Positions 43,392-52,726 of a stretch of 64,000 nt of DNA are shown one piece after another. The first letter of the stretch is position 1; every line of letters starts with the position of its first letter. Origin of the DNA: Kiritimatiellota bacterium B12222. Lineage in GTDB: Bacteria; Verrucomicrobiota; Kiritimatiellia; SS1-B-03-39; UBA6053. The stretch lies in assembly GCA_029719485.1 (NCBI GenBank), contig CP120722.1, positions 3,100,001 through 3,164,000 of the forward strand. Direction: 5' to 3'. The notes under the pieces are model-generated. The model did not search any database, was not told where the DNA came from, and saw only the letters and a list, made by a program, of their open reading frames with translations. A program made the translations under genes and the position numbers.

Positions 43392-45904
43392 GTTGACTCC
43401 TCACCGTTTCCAGGCGCATTTTCGTCTAAATCTATCAGAATTTCACGAGGTTCGGACCCTTGAGGCGGACCAATTACCCCCTGCTCTTCCAGTTGATCCA
43501 TCAACCGAGCCGCACGATTATACCCAATGCGTAAACGGCGTTGCAACGAACTCGTTGACGCACGACGGGTTTGACGAATCACTTCAACCGCTTGGGTCAC
43601 CAATTCGCTGTCTTCATCCTGCTCCGGTAAATCCGGTTTTTTACTGGCAATTTTTTCCGTAATCTTATTTTCGTAATTGGGTTTCCCCTGCTCTTTATAA
43701 TGCTCCACAATCGCATTGATTTCATCATCCGAAGTCCATGCCCCTTGCGCACGATTTAATTTTGCACTGCTGGGAGAAAGATAAAGCATATCCCCTTTCC
43801 CTAATAATTTGTCCGCACCAATCGAATCCAAAATCGTTCGACTATCTGTTTTTTGCGCCACTTGGAATGCAATACGTGCCGGGAAGTTGGCCTTGATCGT
43901 ACCCGTAATGACGTTTACAGAAGGTCGCTGCGTTGCGAGGATCATATGGATCCCCACCGCTCGGGAAAGTTGGGCCAAGCGCGCAATGTAATTCTCAATT
44001 TCTGCCTGGGCCACCATCATCAAATCGGCCAACTCATCGATCACGATCACAATGTAGGGCAACGTTTCTGGAGCCGCTTCGACCTCTTCGTCATCGGCGC
44101 CAAACAAATCACCTTGTTTTGCAACTACCCGATTATTAAAGGCATTGATATTTCGCACTCCACATTTAGCAAAAAGCTTATAGCGGTTTTCCATCTCCGT
44201 GATCGCCCACCGCAAGCCCAGCCCCACTTTTTTGGGATCGGTGATCACCGGCACCACCAAATGCGGCAAATCTTTATAGGCTGTAAATTCTACAATTTTG
44301 GGATCCACCAAAATCAGGCGCAATTGTTCAGGGGTTCGAGACATCAATAATCCCGCCAGCAGGGAGTTCATACACACCGATTTCCCGGAACCGGTCGCCC
44401 CCGCAATCAACACGTGAGGCATCGCCGCCAAATCGCCCACCAAATAATTCCCGCTCACATCTACACCCAATAACATCGGTAAAGCGACTTTTCCTTTGCG
44501 CCAGTCTCTACTTTGTTGCCAATTCTTACTTTCCAAAATCTCACGGGCCAACACCACCGTGCTTTTGTTATTCGGTACTTCAATTCCCACCACGCCTTTG
44601 CCAGGAATAGGTGCCTGAACACGAATACTCTCCGCTTTTAACGCCAACGCGAGATTATTACTTAAGTTTGCAATTTTCTCAACCCGTACCCCTGCAGCAG
44701 GCAACACTTCAAAACTGGTGACCACCGGTCCACGCTGTACTTCCGTAATACGTGCTTCCACCCCGAATTCTCTCAACGTGGTTTCTAAATGCTTCCGTAA
44801 ATATTCTTCCCGACTCCCATCCGATTCAACTTTAGCCGCAACTTCCTGGAGCAAACTAATCGAGGGCAGCGTCCATTTTTGTGCAGGACTCCCCTCGGCA
44901 TGGGCTGGTAACACCATGTCCGAATCCTCATCACTTTGTGAAACAGAGGCTTTTTTTGCAGGGGCGGGTGCAGAGGTTTTAAACACCGAAGGCTCATCCG
45001 AAATCGGTTGCGGCGTAGGAACAGGCACCGGCATAGGAATTTCAGGTGCCTCCACTTCAGGCTCAGGCATAAAAGGCAACGGTTCTTCAACGGGTAAAGA
45101 ATCAAACTCTTCATCCATGAGCGTACTTGCTGGAATAAAAGTATCGATTTCCTCTTCTTCAGGTTTGGGGTCTTCTACTTTCTTTTTCCGCCGTTTACGT
45201 TTCGGTTTTTCGGGTAGAGCTTCCGGTTTATCCTCTTCTTCATCCTCCACTTCTTCATCCTCGTAGTCTTCATCGGGAGGAATCATCCATTTCTGCAAGT
45301 TTCCAAACACTTTCCCCATGGTTCCACGAGGATTTTTAAACAACGCGGTCAATTGGAAATCAAACAAACATACCGCCGCAATTAATACCACCACAGTTAA
45401 AATGATCGTGGTGCCAATATCCCCTAGCAACTTCATTAAAATCATGCTGCCAAACAAGTTACCTACCATTCCTCCAGCAAAGGGAATGTTTAAATTTTCA
45501 ATCAAGGGGGTTAAAGGCACCTGCAACAACTCCATCGCACAGGATGCACAAAACAACAACAACGCCATCCATCCCAACTTATGGATCACCTTCATTCCCG
45601 GCCGAATTTCTTCCCCGTACACACACAATACCCCCTGCACTCCTGTCAAAATCGGCAATACATATGCCGCCACCCCAAAGGTCGCAAATGCCGCATAAGA
45701 CACCAAGGCCCCCAGCAGACCTATAATATTGGTAACAGGCTCTACAGGAGGACTTTGCAGAACAGAAACATCCCATGGATTATACGAGAACAAGCTGAAC
45801 AACAACATGATCGTTAGACCAATGAGGATAATTCCAACAATTTGTTTACGCCCCGTACGAACGGGTTCTTTGCTTGCTTTCGTTTTCTTTGCGGATGCCA
45901 TCAA
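43388..45904 (-). CDS. ftsK: DNA translocase FtsK/SpoIIIE family
   Basis: 838 aa. Four predicted N-terminal membrane helices (~20-175), an acidic/Pro-rich linker (~210-330), and an ATPase motor: GATGSGKS near residue 500, then DLPHLVVPVITDPKKVGLGLRWA and ILATQRPSVNVITGTIKANFP. A C-terminal winged-helix gamma domain (ASTSSLQRRLRIGYNRAARLMDQLEEQGV) recognises KOPS-type sequences. It pumps DNA at the septum during chromosome separation. The first ATG is used (45904), with another Met next to it. It heads a six- to seven-gene minus-strand operon. Confidence 0.95.
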   Translation of the reverse strand: MMASAKKTKASKEPVRTGRKQIVGIILIGLTIMLLFSLFSYNPWDVSVLQSPPVEPVTNIIGLLGALVSYAAFATFGVAAYVLPILTGVQGVLCVYGEEIRPGMKVIHKLGWMALLLFCASCAMELLQVPLTPLIENLNIPFAGGMVGNLFGSMILMKLLGDIGTTIILTVVVLIAAVCLFDFQLTALFKNPRGTMGKVFGNLQKWMIPPDEDYEDEEVEDEEEDKPEALPEKPKRKRRKKKVEDPKPEEEEIDTFIPASTLMDEEFDSLPVEEPLPFMPEPEVEAPEIPMPVPVPTPQPISDEPSVFKTSAPAPAKKASVSQSDEDSDMVLPAHAEGSPAQKWTLPSISLLQEVAAKVESDGSREEYLRKHLETTLREFGVEARITEVQRGPVVTSFEVLPAAGVRVEKIANLSNNLALALKAESIRVQAPIPGKGVVGIEVPNNKSTVVLAREILESKNWQQSRDWRKGKVALPMLLGVDVSGNYLVGDLAAMPHVLIAGATGSGKSVCMNSLLAGLLMSRTPEQLRLILVDPKIVEFTAYKDLPHLVVPVITDPKKVGLGLRWAITEMENRYKLFAKCGVRNINAFNNRVVAKQGDLFGADDEEVEAAPETLPYIVIVIDELADLMMVAQAEIENYIARLAQLSRAVGIHMILATQRPSVNVITGTIKANFPARIAFQVAQKTDSRTILDSIGADKLLGKGDMLYLSPSSAKLNRAQGAWTSDDEINAIVEHYKEQGKPNYENKITEKIASKKPDLPEQDEDSELVTQAVEVIRQTRRASTSSLQRRLRIGYNRAARLMDQLEEQGVIGPPQGSEPREILIDLDENAPGNGEEST

Positions 45905-45941
45905 ACTCTACTAGAAAATACAGGCGAGAACAGCAAGTCAT

Positions 45942-45961
45942 TAGACCAGAGAACTGGTCTA
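45942..45961. repeat. Short perfect hairpin upstream of ftsK
   Basis: tagaccag, loop agaa, ctggtcta: an 8-bp stem between ftsK and the pseudopilin gene. No T-run on either side, so it could be an operator or an mRNA hairpin rather than a terminator. Confidence 0.45.
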
Positions 45962-45986
45962 GATGATTGTTTCAAATGAGCCGGAC

Positions 45987-46520
45987 TCAATCAATCATCA
46001 GAGTCACATTTGCGACATTATCTTTAAACGCCTCACTCTCGACTGAGCTAGCCGTTTTCCGATCAGCACCATATGAATAAACAATCACCCGTTGATTGTA
46101 CTCTTCAGAGGAGCTTGGGAACGCAATTTTGTGATCATTATTCAAATCAAGCTTGATACGGTATTGGGTACCCCATGGATCAAGAAATACGCCATCGACA
46201 ATGGGTTCTTCTGAGTCCAAGCCCGCGCCACTTGCAATGAGCGTCTCAATAACTTCTGCAGAATCGACTTCAGCATCAGAAACCCCTGCCCCTTGATCCC
46301 CTGCAGGCACAGGCATATATCCATTAGTTTTGTAATATAAATTAATGGCAGTCGCTATATTTTTCGCTTCAGCCGCAGCTTTGTTCCGTTTAATCTTCCG
46401 CATACTCGCTCCGATTGCAGGGAATAACAAACCAGCCAATACTGCAATAATGGCAATAACCACCAACATTTCAATAAGGGTAAACGCAGATCGTGGCGAC
46501 GTAGTTTTTGTAGTTTTCAT
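45987..46520 (-). CDS. Type II/IV pseudopilin-like protein
   Basis: 177 aa. The start at 46520 has a strong AGGAG Shine-Dalgarno 6 nt upstream; the longer frame from 46610 adds a non-homologous leader. Prepilin signal SPRSAFTLIEMLVVIAIIAVLAGL: cleavage would be between A12 and F13, and the conserved Glu is at +5 (E17). Ala at -1 in place of Gly is a known variant, and is common in Verrucomicrobia. The C-terminal region (LDPWGTQYRIKLDLNNDHKI...) has the GspG-like pattern. It stands alone, so the secretion or pilus apparatus must lie elsewhere. Confidence 0.88.
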   Translation of the reverse strand: MKTTKTTSPRSAFTLIEMLVVIAIIAVLAGLLFPAIGASMRKIKRNKAAAEAKNIATAINLYYKTNGYMPVPAGDQGAGVSDAEVDSAEVIETLIASGAGLDSEEPIVDGVFLDPWGTQYRIKLDLNNDHKIAFPSSSEEYNQRVIVYSYGADRKTASSVESEAFKDNVANVTLMID

Positions 46521-46616
46521 ATATAGCTCCTGAAGGAAAAAATACCCAAAACGGGGCGAAAGGTTTAGAAAGAAGTTGCGGGGCGACCTTTTACAACAGG
46601 TACCCGACATGGGTAC

Positions 46617-46644
46617 ATCATAACTTTAAAGTTTAAGACAACAA
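46617..46644 (-). promoter_or_regulatory. Candidate sigma70 promoter for the pseudopilin gene
   Basis: On the minus strand TTGTTG (46644-46639), 16-nt spacer, TATGAT (46622-46617). It lies about 97 bp before the ATG. The spacer contains the palindrome AACTTTAAAGTT, possibly an operator. Confidence 0.4.
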
Positions 46645-46782
46645 GGGAAAGTTCACCTGTTTTCAGCTCAAAACGGCAAAATGACCGTCCTACACGCAGA
46701 TGACAACCTGAAACGACTCCCAGCCCTCCTCGTCCCTCTCACCGACGTGGAGTGGACGAAAGCCCACGCGAATGAAGTTTAG

Positions 46783-47616
46783 TTATCCCTTCACCATCTC
46801 GGAGAGGCCTTGAAGCTGCTCCCACAAACGGGGCAACTGTAAAAATGGAATCAAATTTTCACGATCCGATTGGGCCTCTTCAGGTCGGACATGGGTTTCA
46901 ATAAAAAATCCATCGACCCCTACCGCAGCCGCCGCCCGGGCCAAATAAGGTGCCAAAGCGCCATCACCTGCTGTATAACCATCGCCAGCCCCTGGACGTT
47001 GTACAGAATGAGTCGCATCAAAAATCACTGGAAACCCATACTCCCGCATTTCCACCAATCCTCGCATGTCTACCACTAAATTGTTATACCCAAAACTGGA
47101 CCCCCGCTCGGTAACCATCAAGTTTTTGTTGCCACTTTCAGAAATCTTCTGCACCACCGGCTTCATATCGCTGGGTGCCATAAATTGCCCTTTCTTCACA
47201 TTCACCACCGCACGGGTGGCCGCGGCAGCCAACAACAAATCCGTTTGACGACATAAAAACGCCGGAATTTGCAAAATATCCGCCACTTCAGATACCGGAG
47301 CCGCATCATCCGGCAGATGCACATCCGTCAAAATAGGAAAGCCAAACTGACTCTTCACTTCCTGCAACATCACCAAGCCCTCTTCCATACCCGGACCCCG
47401 AAACGAATTCAAAGATGTGCGGTTTGCTTTGTCATAACTGGCTTTAAAAACCATCGGAACCCCTTCCTTGTCAGACCAGGTCTTTAACGCTTCCGCAATC
47501 TCCATCAGCACATCCCGACTTTCAATCACACAAGGACCACAAATCAAAAACAATCCATTGTCTCCTCCTACTGAAAAAGGGCCAAGGTCAATCGTTCGCG
47601 TATGTTTCACATTCAT
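46783..47616 (-). CDS. kdsA: 3-Deoxy-D-manno-octulosonate 8-phosphate synthase
   Basis: 277 aa TIM-barrel enzyme condensing PEP and arabinose-5-P. Landmarks: LFLICGPCVIESRDV, FKASYDKANRTS, GLVMLQEVKSQFGFPILTDVH, VVNVKKGQFMAPSDM and IFDATHSVQRPGAGDG. It belongs to the DAHP/KDO8P family; the close fit with KDO8P enzymes and neighbours kdsB and hldA settle the choice. First gene product of Kdo synthesis, required for lipid A-core, which shows a Gram-negative envelope. It starts one base after kdsB. Confidence 0.95.
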   Translation of the reverse strand: MNVKHTRTIDLGPFSVGGDNGLFLICGPCVIESRDVLMEIAEALKTWSDKEGVPMVFKASYDKANRTSLNSFRGPGMEEGLVMLQEVKSQFGFPILTDVHLPDDAAPVSEVADILQIPAFLCRQTDLLLAAAATRAVVNVKKGQFMAPSDMKPVVQKISESGNKNLMVTERGSSFGYNNLVVDMRGLVEMREYGFPVIFDATHSVQRPGAGDGYTAGDGALAPYLARAAAAVGVDGFFIETHVRPEEAQSDRENLIPFLQLPRLWEQLQGLSEMVKG

Positions 47617-47617
47617 A

Positions 47618-48370
47618 TTAGGATTCCAACGGTTGGGATAAATAAAGACGGGCTTGTTCTAAATCGGCGGGCGTATCAATTCCCGGTGCAGATTGATCAG
47701 CATCGATCACAGCAATCCGGGCGCCATGGGCCAAGGCCCGTAACTGTTCAAGTTTTTCACTCTCTTCCAAGGGATGGGGCGCCAAATGTTCCCAGCCCTC
47801 TAAAAAGGATTTCCGATAGGCATAAACACCTAAATGCCTGAAAAACAATCCTTTACCTAGAAATACTGCGGGATCTTCATCACGCACAAAAGGAATCAAG
47901 CTACGACTAAAATAGAGTGCACACCCCTGTTCATCCCGCACGACCTTCACTACCGAAGGTTCATGCAACTCTGACGCCAGCAGAATAGGCGTACAGGCCG
48001 TGCCAATATCGGGACAATCCTCCGCCTGCATGCGAAAAATCAGTCGGTTAATCAACTCGGGATCCATAAAAGGTTCATCCCCTTGCACATTGACCACTAA
48101 ATCCACCTCCAACGCTTTCACCGCCTCCACAATGCGGTCCGTGCCACTGGGATGGTCTTTACGCGTCATGCAGGCACGAAAACCCGCATCCTCCACCACC
48201 TTTAAAATACGCTCATCATCTGTGGCCACCAAAACCTCGTCCAAGGCCGACGCCTTCAACGCTTGACGAACCGTATGTAAAATAACGGGCGATCCGTTTA
48301 AATCAGCCAACATTTTAGCCGGAAATCGACTGCTCTCATAGCGGGCGGGAATCACTGCGAGCGTTTTCAT
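47618..48370 (-). CDS. kdsB: 3-Deoxy-manno-octulosonate cytidylyltransferase
   Basis: 250 aa cytoplasmic enzyme forming CMP-Kdo. N-terminal AVIPARYESSRFPAKMLADLNG is the nucleotide-binding loop; VVNVQGDEPFMDPELIN and LGVYAYRKSFLEGWEHL are also typical. Start overlaps the hldA-like gene by ATGA; only 1 bp separates it from kdsA. The three genes form a lipopolysaccharide core operon. Confidence 0.95.
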   Translation of the reverse strand: MKTLAVIPARYESSRFPAKMLADLNGSPVILHTVRQALKASALDEVLVATDDERILKVVEDAGFRACMTRKDHPSGTDRIVEAVKALEVDLVVNVQGDEPFMDPELINRLIFRMQAEDCPDIGTACTPILLASELHEPSVVKVVRDEQGCALYFSRSLIPFVRDEDPAVFLGKGLFFRHLGVYAYRKSFLEGWEHLAPHPLEESEKLEQLRALAHGARIAVIDADQSAPGIDTPADLEQARLYLSQPLES

Positions 48371-49377
48371 GGTTGATCCTCAAGGGCGGCTAAAATCTCT
48401 TCCTGCGTCGTGGTCGCCGTTCCCAATTTACCCACGACTATTCCAGCCGCAACATTTGCAAGTTCAGCCGCTTCTACAAAGCAGGCGCCGGCACTCAACG
48501 CCAACATCGTCGTAGCAATCACCGTGTCTCCGGCACCACTCACATCAAATACTTCCCGGGCTCGTGTAGAAAGATGGGTAGATCCACCGTCCTTTTCCCG
48601 AATCCACATTCCCTGAGCCCCCAAGGTAATCAATAGATTTTCAGGTTCCCATAACGCACACAGTTTATCCATGGCTTGATGTAAATACGTATCTTCTGTC
48701 GGACATAAATCCGGACGACGGTCACGAACACCCGCGACTGTAAAGGCCTCTTTACGATTAGGCGTGGCAAAGGTAATCCCCCTCACATCCAATTCATGAT
48801 TATCTTTAGGATCAAACCCACTCGGAATTCCTTTGGCACGACTATAAGACAATACTTGAGAAACCACTTCCTGCTGTAAAACCCCTTTGCCGTAATCCTC
48901 AAGTACCACCCCATCTACATCGACCAAGGCCCCCGCCAATAATGAAGCAAATGCCGTACTTTTAACGATCTCCGTAATGTCCGTAGACTCCCGATCCACG
49001 CGCAACATTTGTTGGCGGTCCGTGACAATCCGCGTCTTCACAATGGTTTCCATCGCCGGATCCCGCAGCACCGATGAAGTCCCCACCCCCGCCTTATCCA
49101 AATGCGCCAGTAACTCTTGACCATGCGCACAGGTTCCGACCAACCCACAAAGTTCCGAATGCCCACCCAAGGCCTGTATATTCAGCCCCACATTACAGGC
49201 CCCACCCGGCACACTTCGTTCAGAGGTAACATGTAACACCGGCACCGGTGCTTCAGGACTGATCCGCTCCACGTTTCCAGACACATAGCGGTCCAACATT
49301 AAATCACCGACCACCAATAGGCGACATCGGTCAAAGTTCTTCATTAATTCACGAGCTCGTTCTGGGCGAAGGGTCAT
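48367..49377 (-). CDS. D-glycero-beta-D-manno-heptose-7-phosphate kinase (HldE domain I type)
   Basis: 336 aa PfkB/ribokinase-fold enzyme. LVVGDLMLDRYVSGNVERISPEAPVPV opens as in HldE/RfaE, GGACNVGLNIQALGG and FDVSGAGDTVIATTML (catalytic Asp) follow. The adenylyltransferase domain of E. coli HldE is absent, so it is the stand-alone kinase (HldA-like), and the ADP-transfer partner should be elsewhere. A Shine-Dalgarno AAAGGAA precedes the ATG. Neighbours kdsB and kdsA support heptose/Kdo core synthesis. Confidence 0.9.
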   Translation of the reverse strand: MTLRPERARELMKNFDRCRLLVVGDLMLDRYVSGNVERISPEAPVPVLHVTSERSVPGGACNVGLNIQALGGHSELCGLVGTCAHGQELLAHLDKAGVGTSSVLRDPAMETIVKTRIVTDRQQMLRVDRESTDITEIVKSTAFASLLAGALVDVDGVVLEDYGKGVLQQEVVSQVLSYSRAKGIPSGFDPKDNHELDVRGITFATPNRKEAFTVAGVRDRRPDLCPTEDTYLHQAMDKLCALWEPENLLITLGAQGMWIREKDGGSTHLSTRAREVFDVSGAGDTVIATTMLALSAGACFVEAAELANVAAGIVVGKLGTATTTQEEILAALEDQP

Positions 49378-49460
49378 ATAAGGTTCCTTTAAAATCTGCG
49401 CTTATCTCTACAGGTTACACCCTCACAATCAATCGAGATTATGGAGAAACTGACCCGCTC

Positions 49461-51083
49461 TCATTTTTTCATCGCTAATGAATTCAAAAACTCAGCACGA
49501 CGTTCTTTTCCTAATTTTTCAGCCGCAACACTCCCTTGTTGAAGCGTCACCTCATACCATGATTCCGGTGGCGCATTCACCTCCAACATCGCCTCCCAAA
49601 TCTCTTCATACTTTTCCTGCACGTATAACAAACGCACCAACAACTGCAAATGAAACACATTCGGATCGATATCCATAAGGGCTTGAGCATGCTCCTCCGC
49701 TTCAGTCATGTCAGTAGACACAAATGCCAAAGCCAACCACAAATGGGCATGCGCATTGTCAGCATCCATCCCCACCACTTGCTGCAAGCGGGGAATGGCT
49801 AAATCCCAACGATTTTGAAAAAATAAATTTAACCCTTTTGCCAAGAGATCATCTGCTGAACCGGGAACCGCCATCCGGTCTAACCTTGCAGCATCAGCAC
49901 GCGCATCAAAATAATCTTCCTGTAGATAACAGACCTGCATCCGATACAAATATAAATCCCGCTTACGTTCCGTATCATAGAAATCAATATGGGGCTCTAT
50001 GTCATCCATTCTCGAAACAGGGGTTTCAGCGGCAAACAAAATAAGGTCTTCTTCCAAAGCTTCCCACTCTTCATCTTCATCACGGGACGTATAGCTTTGA
50101 ATCAGGTCCGCTTGATAAATGATCACCGGTAAGGTGGCCAAAAAACACACCCCCACAGCAAGCGTCCAACGGGCTGCGAATTTAAACGGAAACATGCCCA
50201 ACACCACTTGAACAACCCGAAAACAACCTAAAATCCACAAACCGGGCAGAAGCCAATTTACAAAAAAATCATGACTAAAGGGGACGGAACCACGCCAATA
50301 CGCTTCTCCTAAAAGCAACGTACCCACAATCATCGCTAAAATCTGACAAATCCCTAAAGGCAAATACGCATTCACCACCACTTTCAAGGCATAGGTTCGC
50401 CCCATATCCCCCAGCAAATGATTCACCACAAAATAGACCGTCCACGAAAGGAACAAATAAAACAAAATCCCCAGCAACATGCCTCCCCCCAACACTTGGG
50501 ACGCAAAAAACTCATCATACACCGGCGACGGTGGAGGAAGAGGGCTTAACCACCCTCGACTAAAATGAATTGAACCAAAGGCGATAAAGAAATAAAAGAG
50601 CAGGGTGATTTGAACCGGCTGATTCAATAAAATGCCCTTGGCATAGCGACTAAACCCAAAAAAGAACCAATACAAGCCCTTCCAAATCCCCGGATTCGGA
50701 TCCTCCACCATCAAATCTTCTTCTTCATCCTGGGGTTGCAACCGAATTTTGGTCACATCCTCTTCTTCGCTGAGCAACACCCGAATTTCATCTTCCTGAT
50801 GTTTCAGATGCGCACGTGCCATCGCATTCGGAAGCGAAGAACTCCCCTTTTCTTTCTCAGAACGTTTCCTCGCCGAATCCGAGGGAGTAGACGAGTCCCG
50901 AATCAACGAAATCTTTGCCATTTTCTCCGACAAGGCCTGAGTACTATGCGGTGAAGAATCAGACTCTCGTGTTGACGAAACATCCGTATCTACCACAGAT
51001 TGGCTTTTTCTAACTTTTTCATGATGGGACAAATACCGTTTCGGTTGATTTGTGGCATCTGAATCTGATGATTTTGAACTCAT
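49461..51083 (-). CDS. Yip1-like polytopic membrane protein with C-terminal TPR domain
   Basis: 540 aa. The first ~140 residues are charged and Ser-rich, probably disordered. From ~145 to ~330 there are five or six membrane helices (PVQITLLFYFFIAFGSIHF, GGMLLGILFYLFLSWTVYFVV, LWILGCFRVVQVVLG), a pattern like the Yip1 domain. The last ~180 residues are helical repeats with TPR character (YRMQVCYLQEDYFDARADAA, LLAKGLNLFFQNRWDLAIPRLQ). No enzyme motif. Could assist membrane assembly or trafficking. The gene stands 84 bp downstream of hldA on the same strand. Confidence 0.7.
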   Translation of the reverse strand: MSSKSSDSDATNQPKRYLSHHEKVRKSQSVVDTDVSSTRESDSSPHSTQALSEKMAKISLIRDSSTPSDSARKRSEKEKGSSSLPNAMARAHLKHQEDEIRVLLSEEEDVTKIRLQPQDEEEDLMVEDPNPGIWKGLYWFFFGFSRYAKGILLNQPVQITLLFYFFIAFGSIHFSRGWLSPLPPPSPVYDEFFASQVLGGGMLLGILFYLFLSWTVYFVVNHLLGDMGRTYALKVVVNAYLPLGICQILAMIVGTLLLGEAYWRGSVPFSHDFFVNWLLPGLWILGCFRVVQVVLGMFPFKFAARWTLAVGVCFLATLPVIIYQADLIQSYTSRDEDEEWEALEEDLILFAAETPVSRMDDIEPHIDFYDTERKRDLYLYRMQVCYLQEDYFDARADAARLDRMAVPGSADDLLAKGLNLFFQNRWDLAIPRLQQVVGMDADNAHAHLWLALAFVSTDMTEAEEHAQALMDIDPNVFHLQLLVRLLYVQEKYEEIWEAMLEVNAPPESWYEVTLQQGSVAAEKLGKERRAEFLNSLAMKK

Positions 51084-51127
51084 GCAGAAAATATACTAGG
51101 AAAATTTAAGCGGACATGGAAGATAAT

Positions 51128-52726
51128 TCATTCCTCAGGATTCCCATATCCACCTCCACCCGGTGTTTCAATTCTTAGACGATCTCCCGGCTTAAACAAC
51201 CAACTGCCCTTAGACGCCAGCTTTTCTTCTTTCCCCTCCTGAGTTCTGCGAATTTGACAACCCGACTTCCCGGCACCACCTCCCGCAGCCCCTGCAGGAG
51301 AAAGCGCACGACGTTCCGTAAGTAACGTCACTTCTGTGTCCACGTTCATTTCCCATTCACGCACCACACCCTGTCCCCCAACAAAAGCCCCCTCACCTCC
51401 ACTCTGCTCCCGAAGCGCATAACGACATACCGTCAATGGATAACTATATTCAAATGCTTCAACCGGAGTGTTCAAGGTATTGGTCATATGAACCTGAATA
51501 CCATCAGCCCCTCGAACACCTTGTCCTGCCCCCGCGCCTCCCCCCATCGTTTCATAATAAGAAAAACTTTTCCCAGCGCCATCTCGCCCCCCCATGGTCA
51601 CATTATTCATGGTGCCTTGTGATTGCGCCGGCACCCGATCAGGTAAAACCTGTGCAAATAGCCCCAAAACCGTATCCACCACCCGTTGAGAGGTTTCGAC
51701 ATTCCCCCCTGCAACCGCATGTGGTAAACCTGCATTGACCACAGATCCAGACCGGGTTTTACATCGAATCAACGCAAAGGTCCCCTGATTCACCGGAATC
51801 AACTCTCCCGCTGTCGCATCCGCCAACAAACAAAGAATCACATAATACACCGCAGACTCACAAATCGCCTGCACCGCATTTAAACTGCCCGAAACCGCAT
51901 CATCTGATTGACTGAAATCAACCTCCACCCCCTCCCCGTCATTTTTCAACACAGCATGGATACGCGTGAAAGCATGGTCTTTATCCGCTGCTTCAAGAAA
52001 TTCTTCATGCGCCCAACTACCCTGTGGGAGGGTCTTCAAAAAGGCCTGCATTTTCCTTTTTCCATATCCAAGCAAAGCCTGCCCCATACGATCAAGTTCT
52101 GCAGCCTCATAGCGACAACCCAACGCATTCCACCGAAGTTCGGCAAGCACATGCGCCTGCAATTGCGCCCGTAAATCCCCTTTTCGCTCTTCAGGATTTC
52201 GACTATTTGCACAAAACAACGTCATCACCGTCTCTTCCAAGACAGCTCTCCTCATCAGATACACAGGCGGAATCCGCAAACCTTCTTGGTAAATGCTCGT
52301 ACTGTGGGGCAACGAACCTGCCGTCATCCCCCCGACATCCGCATGATGCGCGCGCGTTGCCGCATAACCTGAAACATTAGCCGCATCCTTCAAAAAAAGC
52401 GGACTGACCAAGGTCACGTCAGGAAGATGTGACCCACCACAAAAAGGATCGTTCAGCATCACCACATCACCCGCTTGCAACGAAGGGAACGCATCCAACA
52501 CCGCCTCAACTGATCGCGGCATGGCTCCCAAGTGTACCGGAATATGCGCCGCCTGCGCCAATAAATGCCCCTGAGCATTAAACAGCGCACAACTATAATC
52601 TCGTCGCTCTTTGATATTGGATGAGTAAGCCGTACGCCCCAACACCGCCCCCATCTCTTCGGGAATGGCCGAAAATAAATGCTGAATCACCGCTAAATCC
52701 GTAGCAGAATATCGTTCATCACTCAT
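51128..52726 (-). CDS. Hydantoinase/oxoprolinase B subunit
   Basis: 532 aa HyuB-family subunit. Conserved segments: [33 protein letters not shown]-like region, [20 protein letters not shown], and late [11 protein letters not shown] and [10 protein letters not shown]. With HyuA it hydrolyses 5-oxoproline or hydantoins using ATP in the cytoplasm. The start overlaps hyuA by 8 bp. Confidence 0.93.
   Translation of the reverse strand: [532 protein letters not shown]

Noticed and set aside
46521..46610. 30-residue N-terminal extension of the pseudopilin
   Set aside because: A strong AGGAG precedes the ATG at 46520, and prepilin leaders are short.
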